From: Bilabrum cf. latius
Lineage: Eukaryota; Bigyra: Bicosoecida; Bigyra; Bicosoecida
Assembly (NCBI GenBank): GCA_965178125.1
Contig: OZ237760.1
Span: 558,001-622,000 of the forward strand
DNA: 64,000 nt
Direction of reading: 5' to 3'
A program made the translations under genes and the position numbers. The stretch's first letter is position 1, and the number at the start of each line of letters is the position of its first letter. Below are positions 1-11,500 of the stretch, in pieces. The notes under the pieces are model-generated. The model did not search any database. It was not told the DNA's origin and saw only the letters and a list, made by a program, of their open reading frames with translations.

Positions 1-351
1 AAACCGAAGCAGAGCCTGCAAATGGAATTCATACAATCCACAGGGAACCAAACAGTGTGCGAAGCCATCAAAATTCTCCAAGAAACGAAAGCAAAACTCC
101 GTGTGCAGTACCAACATGGCTCACCTCGATAGTATGCTCCTCAAAAAACTGCTAGACATGCACAGCTTCCTACATTCTCAATGAACACCTAATAAGAACT
201 GGAAATTTACCGCTGAAAGCAGCTATGTCGCTCAAAATGCAGGAATTTTTGTCTGGCCGAAATGCGCGGCGCCGATCGCTGCCTTCTGGTTCCGTAATGC
301 TGAGCGACAGCAAGCGCGTCGACGGGTCAGCATCTGCGCAGTGAAGCTGCG
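1..351. other. left-edge flank, no supported gene
   Basis: No coding region is supported here. Short open frames on both strands lack any recognisable family and are of the size expected by chance. A TGA at 301-303 is in frame with the first PAQR gene and sets its upstream limit, so this stretch presumably holds that gene's promoter and 5' UTR. I see no tRNA, repeat or clear core-promoter motif. Confidence 0.5.
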
Positions 352-1761
352 ATGGACGGCGTAGCGACTCTTGAATTGAGCTCTCGAAAACGATCTGATC
401 TTCGGTTTTCCGTCCAGGAACTCGAAGCAAAGGAGGATGCAGGGTATGTTGACGCAGAGAGCGGTATCAGGCGCAGCGACGAGCCTTGCAAGCCAGAGGG
501 GCAGGCGCTGCGCAAGAGATCTGGGTGCATCCGCAAGAGTGTTTCGGCTCGGCTGGTTCACGTCGACAAGACCCCGCCTTGGTACAAGGCACGAGACCAC
601 GTCCTATCTGGGTATCGCATCGGACATAGCCCCCGCGACTGCGTGGTTGGGCTACTTGAGTGGCATGGGGAGACAGTCAACATCTGGACGCATGTAGTAG
701 CACTGCCAATTACTCTGATTGCGATCATGGACCTGCTGCAGCACCCTTTGGCAGAACAGGTACACCCGTGGGTGAAGGTGGGTGGAGTTTTGTGCTGCTC
801 CACTGCCGTGAATTTGTTGGCATGGAGCATATTGGCCCACGTGTTCCACTGCCTTTCCCCGTGGCATCAAAACTAGCTTTGGTGTATCGATATTGTGAGC
901 ATTAAGTTCGTCTGGCTGGCACGGGCAGTCATGGAAATGTACTTTGTACTATTCCACTGGGAGCTCGTGGTGTTGCCAGCTATTCTTCTTGCCGTCGCAT
1001 TTGCCTTTCTGATGCCACTGGCTGTTAACTTTGGCGAGGTGACAAAGAAGCGGCCAAGGCACGAGCTGTTTGCAGTACTGGCTCTGCTCGGGCAACTGCC
1101 CACCATCCTCCACGGCACACTCGCATTCAGGCCAAGGCTCGTAGCAGCTGCCTGTTCCTGCTTGCTCTGGGCTAGCAAAGCAATGGGCGCGATCAGTAGT
1201 CCAGAACACGCCATGGATCGGTAGCTCTCGCCCTGGCTGAGCCCCAGTGCGGCGAATGGGGCCGGGGAGCAGCCCGCAGGGCTTGTAGGGGAAACAGGGG
1301 CTGGGACGGCACACGAAACAAAAAGTACGGTGGTGCACGGTAGGAGTGGAGGTGGTGCATTGGGTGGCGGCACCGCCACGGAAGCCGGCGCAGGACTTTC
1401 TGAGCCGGTGGGCAGCGAGAGCATTGTGTGGCATGTGTACGGCTGGTTCACAGAGCCCACGATGGGGAGGGAGGACTGGCAGCATGTGGCGTAGGTGCTG
1501 GGCCCAGCGGCTGTAGACGGCGTGCAGGGGGTGCACTCCAGGACAGCCGTGCAGTACGCGCTGATTAGCACCGCGATTGGGTTCCTTGCCATGGTGATTT
1601 TTGCCAGCAGAGTGCCCGAGCGATGGTACCCCGGCAGGTTTGACCTGGTGGGGCAGAGTCACAACATCTGGCACGTGCTTGGGGCGCTTAGCCCGCTCGT
1701 GTGGATGTGGTACGTGGCACCGGCTTGCCTGGAGTGGAGGTACGGTGGGGGCGCGGCGTGA
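352..1761 (+). CDS. PAQR-family seven-TM receptor, copy 1 (UAG = Gln)
   Basis: Predicted membrane protein of 469 residues in the progestin/adipoQ receptor (PAQR; hemolysin III-like) family. An N-terminal soluble part leads to 'EWHGETVNIWTH', the helix-1 region of PAQRs, then to 'HVFHCLSPWHQ' (the conserved FH..S region) and to the C-terminal 'GQSHNIWHVLGAL' His motif, which in characterised members contributes to a metal site. Hydrophobic helices lie between them. The frame contains three TAG codons (874, 1222, 1492) and ends at TGA 1759-1761. The first ATG after an in-frame TGA (301) is 352. Copy 2 lies directly downstream with its 3' third nearly identical. PAQRs sense steroids or lipids or act as ceramidase-like hydrolases; the ligand cannot be told. 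Family assignment is confident, specific function is not. Confidence 0.85.
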
Positions 1762-2002
1762 TGGTGCCAGCGTGATGACTCATGGGGCTTTCAGCATGGA
1801 TGATTGTTGTATGGAAGTATTCGCCGGTGAATACTTAATGCGCGAGAAACTGCCTTGCGTCTGCTTCGTTTTCGCTACGTATCGCAGGCCGCTGGCGATG
1901 TCTTGAGTGTGCCCCGGTTCCGCCCGGCCGTGGCAACTTGGGCTTCCGTCTAGCAGAGACCGTCCGCATCTCGCGATCAAGGACGCGCAACAGCGCGCGT
2001 CA

Positions 2003-3319
2003 ATGCAACGATAGGCTGCAACAAGTCCACTAGACAGCATTGACACGGCGCAGAATGACCTCTCTGTTGGCAGAGAGTAGTAGACTAGCTTGGGTGAATC
2101 GACAGGTGGAAGCGGTAGCGATAGCGATACTGCTGTCCGACACGGCTCTGGCTGCATCCGAAAGAGCACATCTGCACGAATCGTTCACATAAAAAAGGCA
2201 CCTGGCTGGTACAAGCCGAGGGACCACGTTTGGACCGGCTACAGGGTTGATCACAGCGCCATCGACTGCGTGGTCGGGCTCTTTGAGTGGCATGGGGAGA
2301 CCGTAAACATATGGAGCCACGTAGTAGCTATGCTAGTTACCATTGTCTCTCTGGTGTGGCTTGCGACCTGCAAGGAGTCGTAGCAGGCACCGGTTTATGT
2401 TGTGTTAAGCGGCTGCGTGCTCCTGTCTAGCGTTTTGAACATGTTTGGCTGGTCTGTGGTGGCCCACGTGTTCCACTGTATTTCGCCATGGCATTAGAAT
2501 CATCTATGGTGCGTAGATATTCTCAGCATCAAGTTCGTCTGGCTGGCTCGTGCGATCATGGAGCTCTTTTTCCTTGTTCACAGGGAGGAACTCATCGTCG
2601 CCCCGGTTGCATTGCTTGCGGTCGTTTACGCGTTGGTAATGCCGGTTGCTGTAAATTTTGGCGAGGTTACCAAGAAGATGCCAAGGTTCGAGCTATTCAC
2701 CTTGCTTGCCTTGCTAGCGCACGGTCCGACGCTATTGCACTATCTTCTAGCGTTCAGGCCCAGAGTGGTTGCAGCCGGATGCTCTGTGCTTCTTGAAATA
2801 GCCTGGCGTGCTGGATCACCGCTAGGTTCGAGTTATCAGGGGTCTGCCGGAAGTTGGTAGCTGTCCTCATCGATTCGGCCAGACACTGATCACGGCCCCG
2901 CCGGCGCGTCGGAGCTAGCAGCTGCTTCCCACGCCCCGGGCGCACTGAGGTCAAGTGAAAATATCGATGAGTTCTCACATGGCGCAAGTGACGTATACAG
3001 TTGGTTCACAGAGCCCACGATGGGTCACGAGCGCTGGGCGCTCGTCGCCAAGGTGCTGGGCCCAGCGGCTGTAGACGGCGTGCAGGGGGTGCACTCCAGG
3101 ACAGCCGTGTAGTACGCGCTGATTAGCACCGCGATTGGGTTTCTTGCCATGGTTATTTACGTCTCAAAGGTGCCCGAGCGATGGTACCCCGGCAGGTTTG
3201 ACCTGGTGGGGCAGAGTCACAACATCTGGCATGTGCTTGGGGCGCTTAGCCCGCTCGTGTGGATGTGGTACGTGGCACCGGCTTGCCTGGAGTGGAGGTA
3301 CGGTGGGGGCGCGGCGTGA
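2003..3319 (+). CDS. PAQR-family seven-TM receptor, copy 2 (UAG = Gln)
   Basis: Tandem paralogue of the preceding gene, 438 residues if translation starts at ATG 2003. It shares 'SGCIRKS', 'EWHGETVNIWSH', 'HVFHCISPWH' and the C-terminal 'GQSHNIWHVLGAL' block. Seven in-frame TAGs occur (2012, 2078, 2081, 2381, 2495, 2858, 3110); stop is TGA 3317-3319. TAG 3110 replaces CAG 1552 of copy 1, and TAG 2495 aligns with CAA 868; conversely TAG 874 and 1492 of copy 1 align with His and Lys codons here. The N-terminal halves are diverged, while the last ~270 bp are almost identical, suggesting gene conversion. The start is inferred: it depends on reading TAG 2012, 2078 and 2081 as sense, and no ATG lies between 2003 and the first conserved block. 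Confidence 0.82.
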
Positions 3320-3533
3320 GATGCGACTCTCAGGCAGCAATTATATGCAGTGGCCGCCCGGCAGCTTTTCACGGAGGCAGTGCGTTCATGTGTCTTGCAA
3401 GGCCAACATGTACAGTGTAGAGTGGTATTGATAGTATTGAGGGCCAATTTGAGGCCAGAGGCAACGATGACTACCCATTTAAGATACTAAACTGCTAGCA
3501 CATTCAATCAAACACGTCACCATTCGGCTTGGT
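3320..3533. other. convergent intergenic spacer
   Basis: Short spacer between the 3' ends of PAQR copy 2 (+) and the ribokinase gene (-). I see no gene, tRNA or repeat. It must hold the 3' UTRs of both. Confidence 0.5.
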
Positions 3534-4841
3534 TCAACTGATATCGAACAAATCCTTCGGCAGATCGCTCGCAGCTGGGTAGCTCGTCTACGTCCCATGC
3601 TTTCCCACGGATGTGCTCGCTACATACCCCGCAGCCTGAGCCGCCTTGCACAACGCGTCAATGTCCTTGACAGCGGCCCTGGCGCTCGACCGCATCGCAG
3701 TCCCGGTGCCCGACTCGCCCCCTGCCCCGCTACCGCCCAGTCCACTGTTCCCCCCTCCGCACAGCGCGTGCACGAGTGCTCCATTGAACGCGTCCCCGGC
3801 TCCGGTGGTGTCCACCACGTCCCATGCTCCGCCCTCTGCAGCCCCAGCACCCTCGCCCTCACCCCCTTGCGCTGCACTGCCATGCGATGCACCTTTGAGC
3901 TGCTTTCCCCGTGGAGGCAGGAGCCCCACCCTCCTGGTCTCTACGCGCCCCCCCTCCCCTCGCACAGCCACGAGGCTCCCTGCGGAACCAAGAGTTACCA
4001 CCGCGGCGCCGACTCCATACACCTCCAGAATATCGGCGACATCGCGCTCTGGACTGCTGTCCTCTTCCTGCCTGCCTTCTCCACCTGCAGCTGGAGGCAT
4101 TCCCTCTCTGCTGGTCTTGCTGGCCCCTGTGGCTGCACCGCTGCCTTCAGAAGCAGCAGAGCCAGCCTTAGGCGCAGCTTCTATCTTGGCGCGTCTGGCA
4201 GCCTTTGCTAGTAGCGCACACTCGCTCTGGTTCGGTGTGACGAGATCGACCGTGCCGCAGAGGTCCGCTGGGAGCCCGCCCTCGGGGGCAGGGGCGGGAT
4301 TCAGAACGACGAGCGGCCGGTCCGTGCCCTTGCTGGCACCCATGTCGCCGATAGATGCATCTGCATCTGATGCTGGAGCATGCGCTACCTGGGCTGCCGC
4401 TGCGGCCGTATCCAACGGGACTTCGAGTTGCAGCAGGACCACTGCCGCGTTCCTAATATCCTCATGGCACGATCGAACGTGAGAGGGGCTAAGCATGCCG
4501 TTTGCCCCCGGAACAACAATAATAGAATTGTCACCGCTTGACGAGGAAACCATTATCATTGCTATTCCGGTTGGCGCGCCGCTAGTCCTTGCGATGCTTG
4601 AAGGATCGACTCCGATTCGTTCAAAGTGTCGAATATATTCTTCGCCATCCGTGTCATTGCCTGCCATACCAATGAATTTACATTGGGCCCCTAGCATTGA
4701 AACGATTACCGCTTGGTTGGCACCTTTGCCGCCGAAACTCCTGCTGAACATGGATCCAAGAATCGTCTCTCCGTCTGTCGGAATGCGTGGAGCGACAGCC
4801 GTTAGATCTCTAGACATAGATCCAACAATGACAACACTCAT
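3534..4841 (-). CDS. ribokinase (PfkB family)
   Basis: Phosphorylates D-ribose to ribose-5-phosphate with ATP, feeding the pentose phosphate pathway in the cytosol. 435 residues. Visible motifs: N-terminal 'VVIVGSMSRDL', the ribose-binding 'GGKGANQA' signature, 'TPNQSE', and the C-terminal PfkB signature 'DTTGAGDAFNGAL' with the catalytic Asp in GAGD. The family is usually ~310 residues; the excess is Ala/Gly/Ser-rich insertions, one of about 60 residues after 'CALLAKAARRAK' and one just before 'WDVVDTTGAGD'. An in-frame TAG at 3588-3590 falls in 'GKHGT(TAG)TSYP', the place of the conserved Gln in ribokinase C-termini (G[TA]Q[SPT]S), so the protein runs on to TGA 3534-3536 and ends LPKDLFDIS. 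Start is ATG at 4841. It converges with the PAQR pair and diverges from the giant HECT gene. Confidence 0.93.
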
Positions 4842-5558
4842 GTCGGAAATGGGCTACCGTTGCCTTGTTGGTACTGATTTGTGAATTCCTTTTCTTGGTC
4901 ATGTTGTTCCGGTTTGTGGTCCATAAGCTGCCGACCTCGCGTCGCGCCACGGGGTACTGTAACGGGTTGCACGAGGCACTTGTTGGATTTTGTGCGTATT
5001 TTGACCAGACCGGCTGGCTCAAAAATAAAATAAGCAAGAACAATCTTTGTTTGATTGGGATCCAGGTGAGACATACATGCCAAAAGAGACCCATGGGCCT
5101 TCCTCCCCGGCGATCTTTGGGAATTCCTTGGGTGCTTTGCATTCAAACAGCCAACGAACGTACTATTTGGGATTTATTTATTATGTTACACCATGTCGTC
5201 GTGTTCAATCAGTTTTGGCTTCGGCAATGACGTTATAAACGGCAGAGTTGTCGACAGCTGGTGCTGCAGCGATTCCAGCCGACCGCAATATGCTTTCTTT
5301 CCAAGACTTTTGACAATGAGACTCAACAGTGATGTAGTGACGACTTGGCCTGCTCGTGTGTTTACCTTGGCTTGTTCGCTTTTTCGCATCACCGGGAGAT
5401 ATAGGCATGATGCCAAACCCGAGAACAGGGAATAGCTAGCCCACGAGGCTTTGGTGCAATGCCCCTCCTGCACTCACAACAGCTTCATTTTGGCCAATCG
5501 GCCCCAAATTCGCATTGTTCATCGCAGCTAAATAGAAGTACTGCAAGGGTAAAGCAGT
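4842..5558. other. divergent intergenic region
   Basis: 717 bp between the divergent ribokinase (-) and giant HECT (+) starts. It is visibly more AT-rich than the flanking genes. Open frames here have no recognisable domains. I looked for tRNA A/B-box patterns, hoping for a tRNA-Gln with CUA anticodon, and found none that folds. Presumably it carries both promoters. Confidence 0.5.
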
Positions 5559-8500
5559 ATGGCGTCGAAAGCGCCAGACTTGAAAGAGAGCAATGAGAGA
5601 ATCACTCAGGCCACCAAGTGGCTTACGCAGAGGTTGCATTCATTCCTAAAAGATGAAACAGCCCTATCAGAAGCTTCCAAGAAGCTACCGAGCGTGCCTC
5701 TTCTGGAGGCGTGGTCGAAAACGGAGGCCGCGGACACAGCCCGATCCATGGCCGAAGATGAGGTCGCTCTCGCAGCCACCTCGCTGCACCACCCGACACG
5801 CACAGATCGCCACTCCGCCGTGAGCGACTTCAAAGAACTTTCGCTGAAGGTGCCTGCCGCTGTGCGCGAAGACACGCACCGTCAGCGCGTGGCCTCGGTT
5901 CTCCTCGAAATGGCCAGGAGGCTCAACCCCACCGCGGTGCGCGAGGCCATGGAGGTCATCCTCGGCGAGGACGAGGACAGCAGCGACGACGCTGTTGCAG
6001 CGCAAGGCGAGGCCGGCGATGCTGCGGGTCTTTCCGGCGACGCCGGACTGGGGCTGGAGGATGAGGACGGTGCTGCGGCGGCCGGTTCCGGCTCCCTCGT
6101 GCTGCAGGGAGCAGACTCCGCTAGCCTGAAGAAATCCAAGGAGATCTCCGGCGCGGAGTTCCAGACCCTTTCTGCGACCTCCATGTCACTGGCTATCATC
6201 AGGGTGCTCCACAAGAAGGAGCCTGCCCTGTTCGCAGCGGCAGCCGAGGGGCTCGTCAAGCTGCTGCTGAGGGCACAACTGGGATCGGAGGCGTCAGGGC
6301 AGCTGCTGACCGAGCTCATGGCCACGGCCGATTCGGTCCTCGGGGACGGCCTAAAGGAGCCATCCTATGAGGGAACAGGGGCCGTGGTGGTTGCCTCGGC
6401 TAAAGAGGATGGCCTCCGCTGGGCCCCGACCGAGCAGCAGCTGCACGCTGCGGTGCTGAGGCTAGCAGCTTCCGTGTCTCGGGGTAACCTCGCAGAGACG
6501 CTGCAGATCCTCACTCGGCTGCGGCACTCCAAGGCTACTGGAGTGAGTATGCCAGGCACAGCAAGGATGGTCATGGAAAAGCTCTGCGCCCCCCTGCGGA
6601 TCAGCTCGGAGAGTGCACGGGCGCAGGCCCTCGCGGAGGCTGGACTGCTGTGCACGGCAGGCGGCGGAGGCGGAGGTGCCATTAAGGAGTACTACTTCAA
6701 CCGCCTGAACCCTTCCAGCGATGGAAACTCGCAGAACTCAACGTGGGGCATGGGCCCGTCCTCCCGCGATGCAGTCAAGCTCAAGGTCAGCAAGCCTGTC
6801 GTCGTGCTTGGCGTGGGGTCGTACGGCGGCAACCACGGGACGTACAAGCCGCTTTGCGAGCTACACAAAGGCAGCGGGAGCACGAGCTCGAGCACCAAGC
6901 TGACGGAGGGCCAGTCAGAGTACACCGGCATGACGCATCAGGAGGTGATGCGGGTGCACTACAAGTAGGCCGTGTACCTGAAGGCGGACGAAGACTACAC
7001 GTTCATCCAGTACATGAAGAACGGAAGCTGTAGCGGTTATTACGGCAGCAGCGGGTAGAGCAGAAAGCACGAGGCGACGGACATTCGATTCGACTGGTCC
7101 AGCGCCAGCGGTGGCACTAACGGCACCGACAGCAACACTGGGTAGGTGCCCAGAGTCTACTTTATCCCCGCCCCGGCGGACGAGAAGGCGGGTGAGAAGC
7201 TGGCCAAGCGTGCCACAAAGTGGATGGAGTCTCAGATCAAGAAGGGGTACAAGAAAGGTGCCCTCAAGGAGGACGGCTCCGAGATCGGCCCGCCCAAGCA
7301 CAAGGTCAAGGACTGCTTCCGGGAGGTCGAGGTCGGCGGCGATGGAACCGGCTCCCGGAGATCGGGCGGTGGAGGGGCTGGAGCGGTGAGTGGCGGCTCC
7401 GACATGTCCTTCGTCAGCGGCTCCGAGATCCCGGAGGATGACGAGAGCGGCAAGACCCTCCTGGCCACCGGGCTGTCCCCCGGGGCCGTGAGCGGGTCCT
7501 TCATGGCGGGGGTGGACTCTGCGCCGATCCTGCCCGAGGGCACGCTCCGGACGGACGGGTCTGCGTACGCTGACGTCACCGCAGGCGTGTCTTTGCAGGG
7601 CACGCAGGCTGCAGTCCTGTCCGCGGACGGCCGCACCGTGCAGTTCCTGCCCGTGCGAGCCATCGGCGCGGGCTCCAAGTCGTTCACCAGCGAGCAGTGG
7701 TCTGCCGAGAACGAGGGCGAGGACCCGGAACCGGAATCCGAGGCGACGCGTGCGGCCGTGGAGGCCGCGGGTGCCCAGGCTCGCGCGGCCCAGTCCGCTC
7801 TGGAGATAGGGGAGCAGGAAGTTGGCGTGGGCGTAGCTGCTATCGCCGACCGCGTCTTCGTGCGCGTGGTGGAAGCCAGCGCCGGTGCTGCGGCGGGGTC
7901 TAGTTCCGTCGGCGCCGCGATTGCAGAGGCTGCCGGCGCGCCGGTGCGGGTCGCGGTGTTCGACAAGGCAACTCGCGCTCGCGTCGGTACCATCACGCTG
8001 AAGAACGCTGACGGCACTCCCCAGCTCGGGGGCGGGTTCGGGCTCGTCACCAACGGCGAGAGCCTGTTCATCCCGACGGTACAGCTGATGGCCTCGGGTG
8101 CTGCCAGCAGCGCAGCAGGTGCTGCGGCCGACGAGCAGGAGGCCACTCGCAAAGGCCTGGGCCTCCCAGTGCTGGCGGCTGTGGACCCCTTCGCTCCCGC
8201 AATGGATGGGGGCACAGGTGCCAAGACGGCGGTCGCCTCCGTGGCGCATGTGCTTGCCCGCGCGCAGCACCTGGTTATCCAGGAAGGCATCACTGCCCAC
8301 GAGGCGCTCTGCAGGCTGACGCACCTGACCGACGGGCGACTGGTGCTGGCGGCCGACAGGATTCTCAGCAGCTTCGCGCCGCCGTCGGACGAGGATGACG
8401 AGGAGGAGGAGCCCAAGATGATGGATGGGTACCAGGTCTACGGCGAGCGCGTCAGGATGGTCGAAGCTTCCTAGACGGCGGAGGCCAGCACGGCCTCGGA

Positions 8501-11500
8501 CGGTGCCCAACTGGTGTCGTGCCTGGCAGCCAAGGGCAAGACAGAGGACTACGCCCTGCCCAGCTTCCGGCCTGATGCCCTCGCCTTCAACGCGGCGACG
8601 AGTGTGATCGTCGGCGTGGATGCCTCGAACGGCGCGATCGGCGTGATGCTCAACCCAGCCACGCCGCGGTCTACCCCCGCAGTGGCAGGGATGGCCCCTC
8701 ACGGCTTCAAGCACGTCGAGTCTGCCGTTGGTAGGAGCGGCAAGGGCTCCAGGGACGTGGATCCCTCCGAATTCGCGCTGCAGGCCATCATGGCACTGGA
8801 GGAAAGGGCGGCATCGCTGGCCAGGCCCCTAGAGACGCAGGAGTACCCGGCCCGGCTCGCAGGTGCCGGAGAACAGGCCTACAGCGGTGCCATCGGCGAC
8901 GCCGGCGTGGCGCTGCAGGTGAGCACCAAGACGATGGTAGCTATCGTGGGTGCGATGGAGCGCGCCATTCGCCGTGGGGATGCAGTGCTTGTCCGCATGC
9001 TGATCGGGCTGGCCCATGCCCACCTGCAGTCGGCCAAGTCTGCTGGCGCTAAATCGGTGCGAGCCATCACCTTGCGCCCAATGCGGCAGGGCGAGGCCGA
9101 TGCCTCCAAGCCCAAACTCGGGGCAGACATGCTGCTGAGTCGCGCCTCGTGCCCGCAGTAGTGGCAGAAGAAGACCGTGTGGTTCTCCTCTATGGTGTCC
9201 AAGAAGGGCTCAGCCAAGAGCAAGAGCGGCGCCGGCACCAAGGTCCCGGTCAAGGTCCAGGAGTGGGTCACCAAGCTGCGCAGCCTGGCTCAGGTCTTCA
9301 TGGACGACCGTGAGGCGCTGCAGCTGACTAAAGCAGCGGGATGCCTGAGTCCCCCGAGGGCAGCTCGTGCTCTAGGCACTTGCGCGGCTGCCATGCTATT
9401 CCAGGCCGTTGACGTGTTCTACCCTCTACCCAGCGACCAGGCCACTCAGCTGGCCATGCTGCTCGGCAAGGTGGCCGGGCAGAGCGACGACGGCGGCCCG
9501 GCGTCCGGTGCCGGCAGCGACGGGGGCGCTGCGTCGGGAGGTGCCACTTCTGGCAGCGCGGCCACGTCTCTCAGCAGCCTCCTGGGCAGGAACCAGGATC
9601 TGCAGTTCATCATGAACATCGCGGAGGGCGCTGGCCTGCTGCCTGCCACTGGCGATAGCGAGCTGCTCCTAGTCGGCGACGGCGAGGAGGCGGACGACGA
9701 CGGCGAGGGCAAGACTGAGGAGGCGGCGGAATCCAAGACGTCCGACGGCCCCGCTGCATCTGGCGCCGGCGCTTCGGAATCCAAGGGCGGCGAGGGTGCG
9801 GACTCCAGCGAGGAGCAGGAACACCACGAAGAAGAGCAGGACCCGGCGGCTATCCTCGCGGCGCCGCTGCCGTCACTGCTCGCGGACCTGCTCGGCCTTG
9901 TCAAGAACGGGGCTGCCGCCGCGATCCGATCCTCGCACGACGCAGCCTCGGGCAGCGGCAGTGGGTTCTCGAGCCTTCACAAGCAGGCACTGGACTTCTT
10001 TTTGTCGCTGGCTCAGGTCGCTGCCGCAGGAGAGACCAGGTTCCAGGTGGCCGGGTCGGCCAAGGGCGCCCCAAAGACCATCCGCGTGTTCCCATCGCTT
10101 GTTATGGCAATGCTTCGCACGGGTGTGCAGCTGCAAAAGCAGGTGTCGGAGGCCGTCACTGCGAGCCTCAGGCCCGGCGCCGTCGTGTCCACCGGCAACC
10201 CCGGGGACCTCACCCCCGGCCAGGAGTCCGCTCTGAAGCAGGCCATCCTCCCTCTTCTGGGCTTTGCCGCTCAGGCAATCGATTCCATGTCGGCGGCGTT
10301 TCAGCCGTTCGGCTCCCTCGTTGGGGCTCCTGCCCTGATTGAGCTTCGTGAGAGCGCCGGGCTGTCGCTGGCGCTGCTTCGCTCCAGCCCCAACCTCGGC
10401 GGCGCTACTGCGGCAGAGGCGGTCAAGGCGGCAGAGGCCGTGGGGCTTGATCACACCGAGCTTCTGCGATCCGTGTCCACTGCCCCAGGCGCCGCGAGCC
10501 GAGGCACAACCGTTGTGGTCGAGGCGGCAAGCGACGAGGAGGACAGCGACGACGGAGATCTGGGCCTGACCAGGCTCTTCCGAAGACAGTCCTCGGCTGC
10601 ATCCTCTGTGGTGGCCCCTGAGCCCATGGTCAAGATGGACTCCGCTGCCATTCGGCAGAAGGAGGCGCAGGCGGCGCAGCGCGAGCTGCTGGCGCTCGGC
10701 GCATCCCTGCGAGCCCTCAGGCAGCGCGCCCTGTCCGGTGTGACTGTGCTGCTGGGCCAGCTGGCGGGGGCTGTGGCCCACGGCAAGCCTGCGGGACAGG
10801 TGGCCGAGGCCATGAAGCTGTCCGTCCTTGGCGGTGGCATCGTGAGCAGCGACAGCGACGAGATCGTGCGTGCTGCATCTGGCACTACCGACGGGTCTCC
10901 GGCCTTCCTGGACTCGCTCGTGCCGCCGCAGCCCACCCCCGCTGCACGCCAAGTGCTTCACGCCGTGGCCACCGGCTCGAAGCAGCACGGTGGCGTTGCC
11001 CTGGCAAAGAGGCTCGACAAGATCGCTAGGGTGCGCGGCCGAGACGCCCACATCCGCAAGGCAGGGCGTGCCGCGGGTGCTGCCGCCATCCTCCACAGCG
11101 GCCTGGCTGAGGAGGCCGTGCACCTGGCCAGAGTGGCACGAGCCGCGGTAAAGAACTCCGAAGAGGAGAAGCACTTCACTCCATCCAAGGAGATGCAAGA
11201 AGCCTGGAGGCAGGCGCAAGAAATCCGCTCGTGGATCTCGCTGCAGGCGGCTCGTGACCAGAGCGAGGTGCGTGCTGTCGTTGAGGCGTAGCAGCACGAC
11301 GGGCAGGAGATGCCGCTGGGCAAGGAGCCTCAGGACCTGCAGAGCCTGACCGAGACCCGTCTGGCAAAGGCTGCGCAGCAGAGGGCGCTGCTGCTCCTGG
11401 ACTTTGCCGTGCTGACTGCCTCACCGACCAGCGATGAGGTGCGCGCGGGCTGGGCCGAGACAAGCGAGAGCTTGCCCCGTGATATCTCGAGCAGGACGTA

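Noticed and set aside
4842-5558. A tRNA-Gln(CUA) gene in the divergent spacer
   Set aside because: A GTTCAATC-like T-loop string near 5195 has no matching acceptor or anticodon stems.
6915-8714. Long antisense open frames (599 codons here; also 9873-11297 and others) as genes
   Set aside because: They mirror the GC-rich HECT coding strand, have Arg/Pro/Ser/His-rich sequence typical of antisense shadows, and no domains.
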